From: Phycisphaerales bacterium
Lineage (GTDB): Bacteria; Planctomycetota; Phycisphaerae; UBA1845; Fen-1342
DNA: 64,000 nucleotides
Reading direction: 5' to 3'
Assembly: GCA_022839625.1 (NCBI GenBank)
Contig: JALHJL010000009.1
Location: 29,126-93,125, forward strand
The number at the start of each line of letters is the position of its first letter. Within the stretch, counting starts at the first letter, position 1. This document shows, in pieces, positions 1-8,620 of this stretch. The translations under genes were made by a program, and so were the position numbers. The notes beneath the pieces were generated by a model, which had not been told where the DNA came from, ran no database searches, and was given only the letters and a program-made list of their open reading frames with translations.

Positions 1-954
1 GATGTAGGACACCAGCAGGACCAGGAGGATGATGGAGCCCGCATCGACGTTGACGATCCACTCCGGGTTCACCTGGCCGTTGTTCTGCGCGAATTTGTCC
101 GCCAGGAACTGGAGGCCGAGCGTGTCGGTCAGGAAGGAGGCCACGTCCCGGGTGTTGACCCACTGGTCGATGAAGATCGAGAGCTGGTCGAAGAGCTGCA
201 TGAACATGAACCAGAAGCCGGAGAAGATGGCCAGAAACACGATGAAACGGACATCCCGGAACAGCTTCATGCTCTCGGCGAACACCTGGCCGGGTCCCTT
301 GCGCTGCCCCGTCGCGGCCCCACCGGTTTTCGCGCAATCCTTCAAGAACAGGAGCGTCACCAGCATGTTCACGACGATGATGCCGGCGGCCGCGAAGAAG
401 GCGTAGCGCCACTCGAGGAGTCGCAAATACCCGCAGACCATCGGCCCGATGAAGCCGCCGATGTTGACCACCTGATAGAACATGCCCCAGCCCACCGACG
501 AGTTTGACTCGTTCACGCAATGGGCCAGAGTGCCGTGCAGCGGCGGCTTGAAGATGGCGGTCCCGGTCGCAATCAGACAGCAGGCCCCCATGAAGGCCCA
601 CCAGCTCGTCGTGTAGCCCATGGTCGCATAGCCGACGATGTTGATCGAGAAGGCCACCATCAGCGACACGCGGTACCCGTAGCGATCCGCGAAGCCCCCG
701 GTGAACATCGGCAGGATGCACTGCAACAGCGACCAGGTGCCGAAGAAGATCCCGCGGTCCACGTTGGACATCGCCAGGCCGCCGCGCTCCGCCGACTCGA
801 CGATGTACAGCGCGGCGATCGTCCGCACGCCGAAAAACGAGAACCGCTCGATCAGCTCGATGATGTTGGCGACCCAGAACGCGGGCGGGAAGCTCTTCAT
901 TTGTGCGACGAACCCGGGCTTGGGCAGAGGACTGGCCGGGGTGGTGGAGGTCAT
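1..954 (-). CDS. POT/PTR2-like MFS transporter, 3' end cut by window edge
   Basis: This is an inner-membrane major facilitator of the proton-dependent oligopeptide (POT) type; the substrate cannot be read from sequence. I translated 318 codons with no stop from ATG 954 down to base 1. Near residue 36 is ERFSFFG, close to the POT signature ERFSYYG. It is followed by GGFADRYGYR (the MFS loop 2-3 motif) and by FYQVVNIGGFIGP, resembling the PTR2 signature FYxxxNxG. Multiple hydrophobic helices are present, and an AAAAGGAG ribosome site lies about 10 bases before the ATG. It sits 98 bases downstream of the YkgJ gene on the same strand and could be the tail of that operon. The C-terminal half lies outside the window. 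An MFS call is secure; the POT assignment is likely. Confidence 0.8.
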   Translation of the reverse strand, partial: MTSTTPASPLPKPGFVAQMKSFPPAFWVANIIELIERFSFFGVRTIAALYIVESAERGGLAMSNVDRGIFFGTWSLLQCILPMFTGGFADRYGYRVSLMVAFSINIVGYATMGYTTSWWAFMGACCLIATGTAIFKPPLHGTLAHCVNESNSSVGWGMFYQVVNIGGFIGPMVCGYLRLLEWRYAFFAAAGIIVVNMLVTLLFLKDCAKTGGAATGQRKGPGQVFAESMKLFRDVRFIVFLAIFSGFWFMFMQLFDQLSIFIDQWVNTRDVASFLTDTLGLQFLADKFAQNNGQVNPEWIVNVDAGSIILLVLLVSYI

Positions 955-1052
955 GATGGCGTGGCTCCTTTTCCGGGGTCGCAGCAGTGTAATGGACCCT
1001 TGGTGGTCGTCAAACGGCTTGCCCCACCCGGGTCGGCGATCAAAGCACAGAG

Positions 1053-1385
1053 CTACCCTGGCGCCGTGAGGTCGTCGGCAGGCAGCCCCCGCCGCTTCCG
1101 CGCCGCCAGGCAGTCGGGCGAACCGGCGGCGAAGTCCCGGCAGAGCGCCGGCCGTTCCGCGTAGATCCCGCAGCGACAGGCCCCCAGCGGCCCCTCGAGC
1201 GCGACACACCGGTCGGTGCGCGGGTCGCGGCGCATGAACCGCAGGGCCGGGGCGCCGCCGCGAACGTGCAACGTGGTAAGCGCCACGAGCCGGGGGTCCG
1301 CCTCAAACCGATCGGCCTCGGCATCGGTCAGGAGCACGTCCAGACCGACGCAGCAGGCGCCGCACCGCTGGCAGTCGCCGGTCAT
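1053..1385 (-). CDS. YkgJ-family cysteine-cluster protein
   Basis: This is a 110-residue protein of the YkgJ/UPF0153 type, predicted to bind zinc or an iron-sulfur cluster through conserved cysteines. The N-terminus carries CQRCGACC (residues 5-12), and further cysteines follow in CVALEG, CRCGIY and ALCRDF, the usual spacing of the family. Its ATG directly abuts the TAG stop of the upstream ACT gene, so the two are almost certainly translated together. The biochemical role of the family is poorly defined, and I infer none here. Confidence 0.8.
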   Translation of the reverse strand: MTGDCQRCGACCVGLDVLLTDAEADRFEADPRLVALTTLHVRGGAPALRFMRRDPRTDRCVALEGPLGACRCGIYAERPALCRDFAAGSPDCLAARKRRGLPADDLTAPG

Positions 1386-1814
1386 CTACGGACCAAACAA
1401 CTGTTCGAGCACGGCCTTGGCCCGATCGGCGTCCGCATCAGACTCGAAGGCGATGCTCGTCACGCAGCGGCCGCCGAACGCCAGCGCGGAGTAGCTGGTG
1501 AGGTCAATGCCGGCGTCGGCCAGCGCCGTGCTGAGTCTGGCGCCGAAGCCCGGCGTGTCGGGGGCCTCGATGCGCAGGGTGCGCATGTGACCGGTCCTGG
1601 ACAGGCCGGCCTTCTCGGCACTCTCGAGTTCCTGCAAGGTGCGCAGGGGCGAGATGAACAGCGTGCCCTGCCCGGGAGTCTCGCGGCGAGCGATGATCAG
1701 CTCCAGGTTGAGCCCGCCGGCGCTCAGGGCCCGCAGCTTCTCCGCCAGCGCGCCCCGGTGGTCCGCGAGCACACCGCCCCACACGTGTTCCTTGGTAATC
1801 CGATAGTCCTTCAT
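1386..1814 (-). CDS. ACT-domain protein
   Basis: This 142-residue protein looks like two tandem ACT-type ligand-binding modules. The first covers roughly residues 5-65 (KEHVWGGVLADHRGALAEKL) and the second 75-140 (LRIEAPDTPGFGARLSTAL). ACT modules bind amino acids or other small effectors and usually regulate metabolic enzymes; no catalytic domain is fused here. A good ribosome site (GGGAGG) lies just ahead of the ATG. It is in the lipid A operon, 46 bases after the oxidoreductase and immediately before the YkgJ gene. The ligand is unknown. Confidence 0.75.
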   Translation of the reverse strand: MKDYRITKEHVWGGVLADHRGALAEKLRALSAGGLNLELIIARRETPGQGTLFISPLRTLQELESAEKAGLSRTGHMRTLRIEAPDTPGFGARLSTALADAGIDLTSYSALAFGGRCVTSIAFESDADADRAKAVLEQLFGP

Positions 1815-1860
1815 GTCGCCTCCCGCGGCAACGCGCCGCGACGCCGGTCGGCGGCCGCGG

Positions 1861-2928
1861 CTACCTGTCCGCGACCAACCGCCCGACGATATCGGCCTCC
1901 AATCCTACCCGATCGCCGGTCGCGCCGTCCCAGCGGTGCGTCGCGATGCATTGCGTGATCTGCTCGGCCAGGCGCACGGCGGCCACGCCATCTTCGGCAC
2001 TGACCGGCGGCTGGCGCTTCGTTCGTACACAATCGACAAACGTCTCCAGCTCGTCGCGGAGCGGGTCCTTGGCATCGATCTGAAGCGGCTCCACGTGGAC
2101 GAGCTTGCCGAAATCGAGCCCGGCCATTTGCGACAGATCGTCGAGGTTGCGCTCGCGGGCCAGCTTGAGCACGTCCAGGTTCTGGTCCAGCGTGATGGCG
2201 ACGCCGACCTTCTTCTGATAGTCGAGCGAAACGTAGGCCTTCTCCGCGAAGACGCGCAGCTTTCGCTCGGTCTTCAGGGCCAGCCGCGAGGCCGTCAGGT
2301 TCGCCACGGCCCCGCCGCGGCAAGTGACGCGCGCGTTGGCGATGTCCTCGAACTTGCCGAGGACGTTGACGCCGACCGCGTCGATCCGCTGCACCTCGTC
2401 CCGGACCAGGTGCAGCAGGATGTCGATGTCGTGAATCATCAGGTCGAAGACCACGCCGATGTCTGCCGAGCGAAACGTGAACGGGCTGATACGGTGGGTC
2501 TCGACGAACTTCGGGCGCAAGCCAAGGCGGTCCACGGCCCGGACCACCGGATTGAAGCGTTCCGTGTGGCCGACCTGGACGATCACGTTGTGCGTGCGCG
2601 CCAGGGCGGCGATTCGCTCCGCGTCCGCGGCGCTCGGCGCCAGCGGCTTCTCGATCAGTACGTGGATGCCCCGCTCGATCAGCGGCCGGCTGACCTCCAG
2701 ATGCCGGACCGTCGGAACGGCCACGCTGACCGCGGCCACGTCGCCGAGCTCGGGCGTCAGGCGGTCCGCATACCGCGCGCCGGACGGCTTGGCGAGCTGA
2801 GACGCCCGTTCGAGGTTGGGGTCGATGACCGCGACCAGCCGCACGCCGGGCATCTCGCGGTAGGTGCGCACGTGGTGCCGGCCCATGTGGCCCGCGCCGA
2901 TCACTGCCACCGGGAGCCGGTCACTCAC
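1861..2928 (-). CDS. Gfo/Idh/MocA oxidoreductase, candidate UDP-GlcNAc 3-dehydrogenase
   Basis: This is an NAD(P)-dependent oxidoreductase of the Gfo/Idh/MocA family, 355 residues. It shows the Rossmann motif GAGHMG (11-16), the family's EKP motif (93-95), HTERFNP and the helix with DLMIHDIDILLHL. I start it at GTG 2928, because translation upstream of that point is unrelated and runs through lpxA; the start overlaps the lpxA stop by 8 bases. In Acidithiobacillus and Leptospira a Gfo/Idh enzyme (GnnA) beside lpxA oxidises UDP-GlcNAc so that GnnB can aminate it, giving lipid A with amide-linked chains at position 3. Position next to lpxA suggests the same role, but no GnnB-type aminotransferase is in the window, so this is inference. 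Confidence 0.85.
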   Translation of the reverse strand: MSDRLPVAVIGAGHMGRHHVRTYREMPGVRLVAVIDPNLERASQLAKPSGARYADRLTPELGDVAAVSVAVPTVRHLEVSRPLIERGIHVLIEKPLAPSAADAERIAALARTHNVIVQVGHTERFNPVVRAVDRLGLRPKFVETHRISPFTFRSADIGVVFDLMIHDIDILLHLVRDEVQRIDAVGVNVLGKFEDIANARVTCRGGAVANLTASRLALKTERKLRVFAEKAYVSLDYQKKVGVAITLDQNLDVLKLARERNLDDLSQMAGLDFGKLVHVEPLQIDAKDPLRDELETFVDCVRTKRQPPVSAEDGVAAVRLAEQITQCIATHRWDGATGDRVGLEADIVGRLVADR

Positions 2929-3811
2929 CTGCGTTCTCCTGGACGCCTGCCTTGTAGAACTCGCCTCGGTCGAGCTGCCGATCAGCGCGGTGGCTCTCCC
3001 GCACCCGGCCGAAGATGCCCGTCTCCAGCTTCCGCCGCAGAAACTCGACCAGGTAGCGCACGTGCTCATCGCCCATCAGGCCGTTGACCTCGATCTCCGT
3101 CAGCGCCTCGCGGGTGCGCAGCGCGGAGTGTTCCCCGCGGCGGGCGTACAGGAGCCGGGCGGCGTGGCGGATCTTGCCGATCGACTCGGCCGGAATACGC
3201 CAGCGCCGCAGTCCCTCCACGTTGACGCCCCGCACCGCCTGGTCGTAGCCGTGGACCTTCATGTACGGCGGAACGTCGTGGACGATGCGCGCCATGCCCG
3301 TGACATAGGAGTGGCGGCCGACGGTGACGAACTGGTGCAGCGCGACCACGCCGCCGATGACCGCACAGTCCTCGACGACGATGTGTCCCCCGAATTGGAC
3401 GCCGTTGGCGACGATCAGGTGGTCGCCCAGGATGACGTCGTGGGCCACGTGGACGCCGACCATGATGAGGTTGTGGTTGCCGATGCGCGTCAAGCCGCCG
3501 CTCTGGGCGTCGACCTCGGTGCCGCGGTGGGCGGTGACGTGCTCGCGGAAGATATTGTCGGTGCCGACGACCAGGTGGGTCGGGCCGCCCTTGTATTTGA
3601 GGTCCTGCGGCGCCGCCCCCAGCACGCAGCCGGGATAGAACGCGTTGCGCGGCCCGAACTCAGACGGCCCCAGCAGCGTCACCCGCGGCCCCAGCGTACA
3701 CCCGTCCCCCAGCCGCACCTGCGGCCCGACGTAGCACAGCGGTCCGATCTCGACCTCGTCGCCGAGCTCCGCCTTGGGATCCACAACCGCCGTCGGATGG
3801 ATTCTGTTCAT
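2921..3811 (-). CDS. lpxA: Acyl-ACP--UDP-N-acetylglucosamine O-acyltransferase
   Basis: LpxA performs the first step of lipid A synthesis in the cytosol, moving an R-3-hydroxyacyl chain from ACP to UDP-GlcNAc. The protein (296 residues) begins with the left-handed beta-helix hexapeptide repeats (IHPTAVVDPKA, IGPLCYVGP and so on). It has the catalytic segment VGVHVAHD with His121 and His124, then the helical C-terminal domain. It is about 30 residues longer than the usual 260 or so, with the excess at the C-terminus. It follows lpxC-fabZ by 4 bases and overlaps the oxidoreductase. If the neighbour is GnnA, the natural acceptor could be the 3-amino sugar nucleotide. Confidence 0.96.
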   Translation of the reverse strand: MNRIHPTAVVDPKAELGDEVEIGPLCYVGPQVRLGDGCTLGPRVTLLGPSEFGPRNAFYPGCVLGAAPQDLKYKGGPTHLVVGTDNIFREHVTAHRGTEVDAQSGGLTRIGNHNLIMVGVHVAHDVILGDHLIVANGVQFGGHIVVEDCAVIGGVVALHQFVTVGRHSYVTGMARIVHDVPPYMKVHGYDQAVRGVNVEGLRRWRIPAESIGKIRHAARLLYARRGEHSALRTREALTEIEVNGLMGDEHVRYLVEFLRRKLETGIFGRVRESHRADRQLDRGEFYKAGVQENAGE

Positions 3812-3815
3812 GGTC

Positions 3816-5126
3816 TCACGCCGGCTCCGCGTCCACGAGCATGAAGCGGATCATGGCCTCCGCCGCCGCCTCGCCGCCCACCGTGGCACGGCACCACGTC
3901 TGTCCGGTGCGGGCCTTCGCGCGCACCACCTGGGCCTCCATGACCAACTGGTCGCCCGGCACGACCGGACGTCGGAACTTCACCTTGTCCAGGCTGAGCA
4001 GCACCGCCACCTTGCCCGTGTGTTCGAGCTTCTGCGACAGCAGGATGCCGCTGAGCTGGGCCAGGGCCTCGATGATCAGCACGCCCGGCATGATCGGCTG
4101 CCGCGGGTAGTGGCCTGTAAAGAACGGCTCGTTGATCGTGACGTTCTTGATGCCGAGCGCCCGGCGGTCGCCCTCGATCGCGAGGACGCGGTCGACCAGC
4201 AGCATCGGGTAGCGGTGCGGCAGGATGCGCTGCACGTGCCGGATGTCGAGCTCCCCGGCGCGGCTCAAGCGCTGTTGGAGGTCCGCGCGATCGCGGATTT
4301 CGCACAACCGGCGGATCAGCTCGTGGTTCAGATGATGGCCGGACTTGCGGGCATAGATCTTGCCGCAGACAAAGCACCCCGCCAGCATGAGATCGCCGAC
4401 CAGATCGAGAATCTTGTGCCGGACGCATTCGTCCTCGTACCGATAGCGGTTCTCGATCGGCCCGTCCCGCCCGATGACGAGGATGTCCGCGTAGGTCAGG
4501 TGCGTGCCGAGACCGGCGGCCTGAAGCTGCCGCGCCTCCTGCTCCAGCACGAACGTGCGGGACGGGGCGATGTCGTGTACGAACCGCTCGGAATCCAGCG
4601 TGAAGCGGCGAATCTGGTGCGGGATCGGGCTGTCGACGCCGTAGTCCAGCTCGTAGACGATCTCCAGCCGCCCCGGCTCCCCGGGCCACGCCACGAGTTC
4701 CGCGTCGCCTTCGCTGACGCGCACCGGCTCGGTGACGGTCAGCAGCTCGCGCTCGGCATCCTGTTCCACCGTGCCGGCGCGCTGCAGCACCTCGACGAAG
4801 GGCAGTGCGCTTCCGTCGGCCGCCGGCACCTCCGCGTTGTCCAGCTCGATGATGAGATTGTCGATCTCGAGGCCGCGGGTCACGGCCAGACAGTGCTCGA
4901 TGGTCTCAATCGCGGCGGTCCCGTTGCGGAGCGCGGTCCGCCGCGCACGCTTGGACAGATTCTCCAGCCGGGCGGCGATGCGCACGGGCTCGCCCTGGTC
5001 GGTGCGTACGAACACAATCCCGTTGCCCGGCGGCGCCGGCTTGAAGCGCATGGTCACCGGGAAGCCGGTGAACAGCCCTCGGCCGGACAACTCAGCTTCG
5101 CGTTGAATCGTGCGTTGCTGACTCAA
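3816..5126 (-). CDS. lpxC-fabZ: LpxC-FabZ bifunctional deacetylase/dehydratase
   Basis: Two enzymes are fused in one chain of 436 residues. Residues 1-290 are LpxC, the zinc UDP-3-O-acyl-GlcNAc deacetylase, with ligands visible in TIEHCLA (His78), RHKILDLVGD (His237, Asp241) and the catalytic region GHHLNHE. Residues 295-436 are FabZ, the 3-hydroxyacyl-ACP dehydratase of fatty acid synthesis, with ILPHRYPMLLVDR and GHYPRQPIMPG (His339) followed by the catalytic Glu353. The same fusion is known in Bacteroidetes. I chose TTG 5126 because the next residues, QQRTIQREAELSG, match the normal LpxC N-terminus; no ATG lies near. This start overlaps the end of lpxD by 35 bases, implying coupling. Confidence 0.94.
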   Translation of the reverse strand: MSQQRTIQREAELSGRGLFTGFPVTMRFKPAPPGNGIVFVRTDQGEPVRIAARLENLSKRARRTALRNGTAAIETIEHCLAVTRGLEIDNLIIELDNAEVPAADGSALPFVEVLQRAGTVEQDAERELLTVTEPVRVSEGDAELVAWPGEPGRLEIVYELDYGVDSPIPHQIRRFTLDSERFVHDIAPSRTFVLEQEARQLQAAGLGTHLTYADILVIGRDGPIENRYRYEDECVRHKILDLVGDLMLAGCFVCGKIYARKSGHHLNHELIRRLCEIRDRADLQQRLSRAGELDIRHVQRILPHRYPMLLVDRVLAIEGDRRALGIKNVTINEPFFTGHYPRQPIMPGVLIIEALAQLSGILLSQKLEHTGKVAVLLSLDKVKFRRPVVPGDQLVMEAQVVRAKARTGQTWCRATVGGEAAAEAMIRFMLVDAEPA

Positions 5127-6150
5127 GTCGCTCGATCCGTTTCGCCAGGGCCTTAATCTGCTCCATGATCTTCGGCAGCCGCCGGAAACCGACGGCTTGC
5201 CGCACGTACTCGTGGTTCTGGACGGCGGGCGTGCCACGGTACGCCTGCCCGTCGGGTACATCGTGCGTCACGCCGGATTGGGCCGCCACGACGACGCAGT
5301 CACCAACCCGTACGTGGTCGCTCAACCCGACCTGGCCGCCGAGCATCACGTGGTGCCCGAGCGTGGTGGAGCCGGAAATCCCGCACTGGCCCACAATGAT
5401 GCAGTCTTCGCCGACGCGGACATTGTGACCGATCTGGACCAGATTATCAATCTTCGTGCCCCGCCCGATGCGTGTCTCGCCGCTGCGGGCGCGGTCGATG
5501 CACGTCGCCGCCCCGATCTCGACATCATCCTCAATGACGACCCGGCCGATCTGCGGGATCTTCCGGTGCTTGCCGCCGCGTTGCTGGTACCCGAATCCGT
5601 CGGCGCCGATGGTCGCGTTCGGATGGATGATGACCCGGTCGCCGATGGTCGTGCGCTCGCGCACGACGACGTTGGGCCACAGCACGCAGTCACGGCCGAT
5701 TCGGCTGCCGGCCCCCACGTACACGCCCGGATGGAGCTGCGTCCCCGGCCCGATGACCGCCTCGGGGCCGACGAACACGTGCGGCGCGATGGCGGCCCCG
5801 GTCACGACGGCTCCATCCGCAACCCGTGCGGCGGGATCGACGCCGAGCGGAACCTGCGGCACCGGTGGTGCCAAGGTGGCCAGCACCTCAGAGATGGCCA
5901 GGTCGGGATCGCGCACGTGGATCGTGGTCTGTCCTGGCACGGGCTCGCACTGCTCAGGTACCAGGACAACGCCGGCGCGCGAGGCCGCCAGCCGGCGCAG
6001 CAGCTCCGGCCGGCCGACCCACGAGACCGCCTCGGGCCCGGCTTCCTGGAGGGTCGCAACTTCCCGGACGATGCGTTGACCGTCTCCTACGAGCCGGCCG
6101 TCCAGACGCCGGGCCAACTCGGCCGCTGTAATGGTCACAGAATCCTGCAT
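5092..6150 (-). CDS. lpxD: UDP-3-O-acylglucosamine N-acyltransferase
   Basis: LpxD adds the second hydroxyacyl chain to the product of LpxC. The N-terminal uridine-binding domain (MQDSVTITAAELARRL onward, residues 1-105) is followed by hexapeptide repeats. These include HPNATIGADGFGYQ, the catalytic His in VQIGHNVRVGED, and GQCGISGSTTLG. A short helical tail (KIMEQIKALAKRIERL) ends the protein. ATG 6150 (352 residues) matches the family start; an in-frame ATG at 6177 would add nine unrelated residues and overlap the gene upstream. The 3' end overlaps lpxC-fabZ. Confidence 0.95.
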   Translation of the reverse strand: MQDSVTITAAELARRLDGRLVGDGQRIVREVATLQEAGPEAVSWVGRPELLRRLAASRAGVVLVPEQCEPVPGQTTIHVRDPDLAISEVLATLAPPVPQVPLGVDPAARVADGAVVTGAAIAPHVFVGPEAVIGPGTQLHPGVYVGAGSRIGRDCVLWPNVVVRERTTIGDRVIIHPNATIGADGFGYQQRGGKHRKIPQIGRVVIEDDVEIGAATCIDRARSGETRIGRGTKIDNLVQIGHNVRVGEDCIIVGQCGISGSTTLGHHVMLGGQVGLSDHVRVGDCVVVAAQSGVTHDVPDGQAYRGTPAVQNHEYVRQAVGFRRLPKIMEQIKALAKRIERLESATHDSTRS

Positions 6151-6166
6151 GGAAGTTGTCCCCACG

Positions 6167-6799
6167 TCACGGCACATTGAGCATCGGCGCCCGCGGCAGT
6201 GCGCGATAGTCGGCGTTGAGCTTGTCCAGCACGACCTGACTGAGATCGACCGACGGGTTCGCGTACAGCAGGTGGATGCTGCGAATCTGGTCCTTGATCA
6301 CGTCCGGGTCCATCGACACGGGTTGGAAGTCGCCCTTGTAGAACACGAGATCATAGCCGTCGCGGCGGGCGATCTCTTCGGTGGTCCGGATGAGGTCCTT
6401 GTAGATGCGCACGGACCACAGGCCGAATTCGCGGGCGGCGTCGGCCTGCTTCAATTCGGCCCAGTTCTTGTAATCGATCTGCGTGGCGAGCATCTCGCGC
6501 ATGCGCTGCACGATCGCCGGATCATCCGGATCCATGCGGTCGAGCTCGGCCTGGAGCGTGTCGATCTTATCGCGGCGCTGCTTGTTCTCCGCGTTCAGCC
6601 GGTCCTGGAGCACGCTGATCTCGTCCACCAGGTCCTTCTGACGCTGGTAGTCGTTGAGGACCTGCGCCACGTTTACGCACGCCACACGGCCCGTCGGCGC
6701 CGCCCCGCCGGCCTGGGCCCACATGGTGCGGGTGAACGTGAGCGCGGCGGCGACGGCCACCGTCCCTGTGATCAACATTGCCGGCCACGGTGCTTTCAT
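6167..6799 (-). CDS. OmpH/Skp-like periplasmic chaperone
   Basis: This is an exported coiled-coil chaperone of the OmpH/Skp family, which holds outer-membrane proteins in the periplasm. It has 210 residues from ATG 6799, preceded by an AGGAGTG ribosome site. A signal peptide (residues 1-29: short Lys-containing start, hydrophobic core, cut near WAQA) leads into VACVNVAQVLNDYQRQ. A long charged helix rich in Gln, Lys, Asp and Arg follows, then a C-terminal strand region. Placement directly before lpxD is the classical skp-lpxD arrangement; no bamA is present upstream. It is probably the first gene of the operon that runs to the YkgJ gene. Confidence 0.85.
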   Translation of the reverse strand: MKAPWPAMLITGTVAVAAALTFTRTMWAQAGGAAPTGRVACVNVAQVLNDYQRQKDLVDEISVLQDRLNAENKQRRDKIDTLQAELDRMDPDDPAIVQRMREMLATQIDYKNWAELKQADAAREFGLWSVRIYKDLIRTTEEIARRDGYDLVFYKGDFQPVSMDPDVIKDQIRSIHLLYANPSVDLSQVVLDKLNADYRALPRAPMLNVP

Positions 6800-6965
6800 G
6801 CGACACTCCTTGTAATCACGAGCCTGATGGGCCGGGCGCCGCAACCGGCGGCCCGCTGGTAGCCCATTGTCGCCACCGGCCCCCGCTCTACAAGTCTCTG
6901 GAAGCTATTCGCAATTCCCCCTCGCTTTCGGGGAGGGGGGGATAGGTTCTTGGGTGATCCGGCGC

Positions 6966-8429
6966 TCATTCTTGCGATTGACGCACCGCGTCCGCCGAGA
7001 ACCGCGTGGCGATCAGGTCGTTAAGCGCACGGCCCAGCGCGTCCTGGTCGAGCGCCGCGATGCGCCCGTCGCGGACGACTTCGCGACCCGCGACATATAC
7101 CCGGTCGGCCCGCGGAGCGCTGCCGAGCACGAGGGCCGCGACCGGATCGTGTGCCGCGGCACCGGTGAGCGCGATGTCGTCCACGCCGAACATCGCGAAA
7201 TCAGCAGCCGCGCCGGGGTTCAGGTGCCCCAATTCTTCGCGGTGCAGGCAGGCGGCTCCGCCGACGGTGGCGAGCTCCAGCGCTCGGGACGGCGGCAGGA
7301 GCGGCCGCGTCTCGCCGGTCTCGCCTGTATCGCCGCAAACCGACGCGACGCGGGCGACGAGCAGAGCCTGTTTGGCCTCGGCCAGCAGGTTGCCCGCGTC
7401 GTTGCTGCTCGAGCCGTCGACACCGATGCCCAATCGCACGCCTGCGGCCGACAGGCGGGCGATCGGGGGCAGACCGCTGCCCAGCCGCATGTTCGAAGTC
7501 GGGCACAGGCTGACCGCGGTTCCGGTGCGCGCGAGCAAGTCGATCTCCGCGGCGTTGAGCCAGACGCAGTGGGCGAGGTACACGTCCGGGCCGAGCCACT
7601 CCAGGTCGGCCAGGTACTGCGCCGGCCGGCAGGCGAACCTGCTCAGGCAGTAGGCTTCCTCTTCACGAGTCTCCGCCAGGTGCGTGTGCAGCAGCGCGCC
7701 GCGCTCGCGCGCCAAGGTGCGCGTGTTGCGCAGCAACTCGCGGGTGACGTTGAAGGGGGAGCACGGCGCGAGGTCGATCCGCCGCAGGGCGTACGGCTGC
7801 GGATCGTGGTACGCATCGAGCACACGTTGGCAGTCGGCCAACACGTCCGCGTCGCGCTCGACGCAATCGTCCGGAGGCAACCCGCCCGCGCTCCGCCCCA
7901 GGCTCATGCTCCCGCGGCACAGATGAATGCGAATGCCCAGCTCGGCCGCGGCGTCCAACACAGCCTCCACGCGCACGTCGCTGCCCGGCGGGAACATGTA
8001 GAAATGGTCGCTGGTCGTCGTGCAGCCGTGGAGCAGCAGTTCGGCGATACTGACCTTCGCGGCCAGCGTGACGCTGCGGTAGTCGAGCTGCCGCCATACG
8101 CCGTACAGCTTGCGCAGCCAATCGAAGAGCCGGTCATTCTGGACCGCGGGCCAACAGCGCGTCAGCGACTGGTACAGGTGGTGGTGGGTGTTGACGAGGC
8201 CGGGCACGACGACGTATCGCGCTGCCGGGACGATCTGGGCGAATTCACCGGCGGCGATGCGGTCGCTGAAACTGGCGGCCGGCGCCAGTGCCACGACTCG
8301 ACCAGCATCGAAGAGGAGACTGTGGCGGCGCAGCGCGCGCGGCCGCTGCGCCGCCGGTTGGGCCGTCCGGATCGTGGTCGCCGGCGCATCGGCGGTGATG
8401 ATCGTCGTGTCGTGAATCAGCGTGGCCAT
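6966..8429 (-). CDS. Amidohydrolase, probable 8-oxoguanine deaminase
   Basis: This is a metal-dependent deaminase of the TrzA/AtzA branch of the amidohydrolases, 487 residues. Metal ligands are visible as the N-terminal HxH in NTHHHLYQSL (His82, His84), the barrel His in LLHTHLAE, AHCVWL, and the Asp in GVDGSSSND. The stretch after HHHLYQSLTR is close to characterised 8-oxoguanine deaminases, which turn oxidised guanine into urate and ammonia. That specificity is an inference from recalled resemblance; guanine, s-triazine or other purine-like substrates remain possible. A short acidic insertion (GDTGETGETRP) lies near residue 370. It is transcribed divergently from the esterase at 8621 and has no purine-catabolism neighbours. 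Confidence 0.82.
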   Translation of the reverse strand: MATLIHDTTIITADAPATTIRTAQPAAQRPRALRRHSLLFDAGRVVALAPAASFSDRIAAGEFAQIVPAARYVVVPGLVNTHHHLYQSLTRCWPAVQNDRLFDWLRKLYGVWRQLDYRSVTLAAKVSIAELLLHGCTTTSDHFYMFPPGSDVRVEAVLDAAAELGIRIHLCRGSMSLGRSAGGLPPDDCVERDADVLADCQRVLDAYHDPQPYALRRIDLAPCSPFNVTRELLRNTRTLARERGALLHTHLAETREEEAYCLSRFACRPAQYLADLEWLGPDVYLAHCVWLNAAEIDLLARTGTAVSLCPTSNMRLGSGLPPIARLSAAGVRLGIGVDGSSSNDAGNLLAEAKQALLVARVASVCGDTGETGETRPLLPPSRALELATVGGAACLHREELGHLNPGAAADFAMFGVDDIALTGAAAHDPVAALVLGSAPRADRVYVAGREVVRDGRIAALDQDALGRALNDLIATRFSADAVRQSQE

Positions 8430-8620
8430 GTCGGTTTCCTGCTCGCGGGCGTCGGCGGCAACCTCCGCTACCTACTATCGGCGGTCGATCGCCCGGTTCC
8501 TGCACGTGTGCCGGCACGAAGGTAACGGGCCGATTCGCAAACCGCACGCTGGAACTCCGTGCCCGGTTTGCTAGACTATCCGGGAGAGTTGAAATCCGCG
8601 GTCTGCAAAGGAGGAGGCGT
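8430..8620. promoter_or_regulatory. Divergent intergenic region with possible promoter
   Basis: This region separates the deaminase gene (minus) from the esterase gene (plus). A TAGACT at 8572-8577 could serve as a -10 box for the plus-strand gene, but no convincing -35 box is placed upstream. A strong ribosome site, AAGGAGGAGG, lies just before the TTG start at 8621. Confidence 0.35.

Noticed and set aside
1813..6180. Long open frames on the plus strand opposite the lipid A operon
   Set aside because: They are antisense shadows of lpxA, lpxC-fabZ, lpxD and the oxidoreductase. Translations are rich in Arg, Asp, His and Ala with no family motif, as expected in high-GC DNA.
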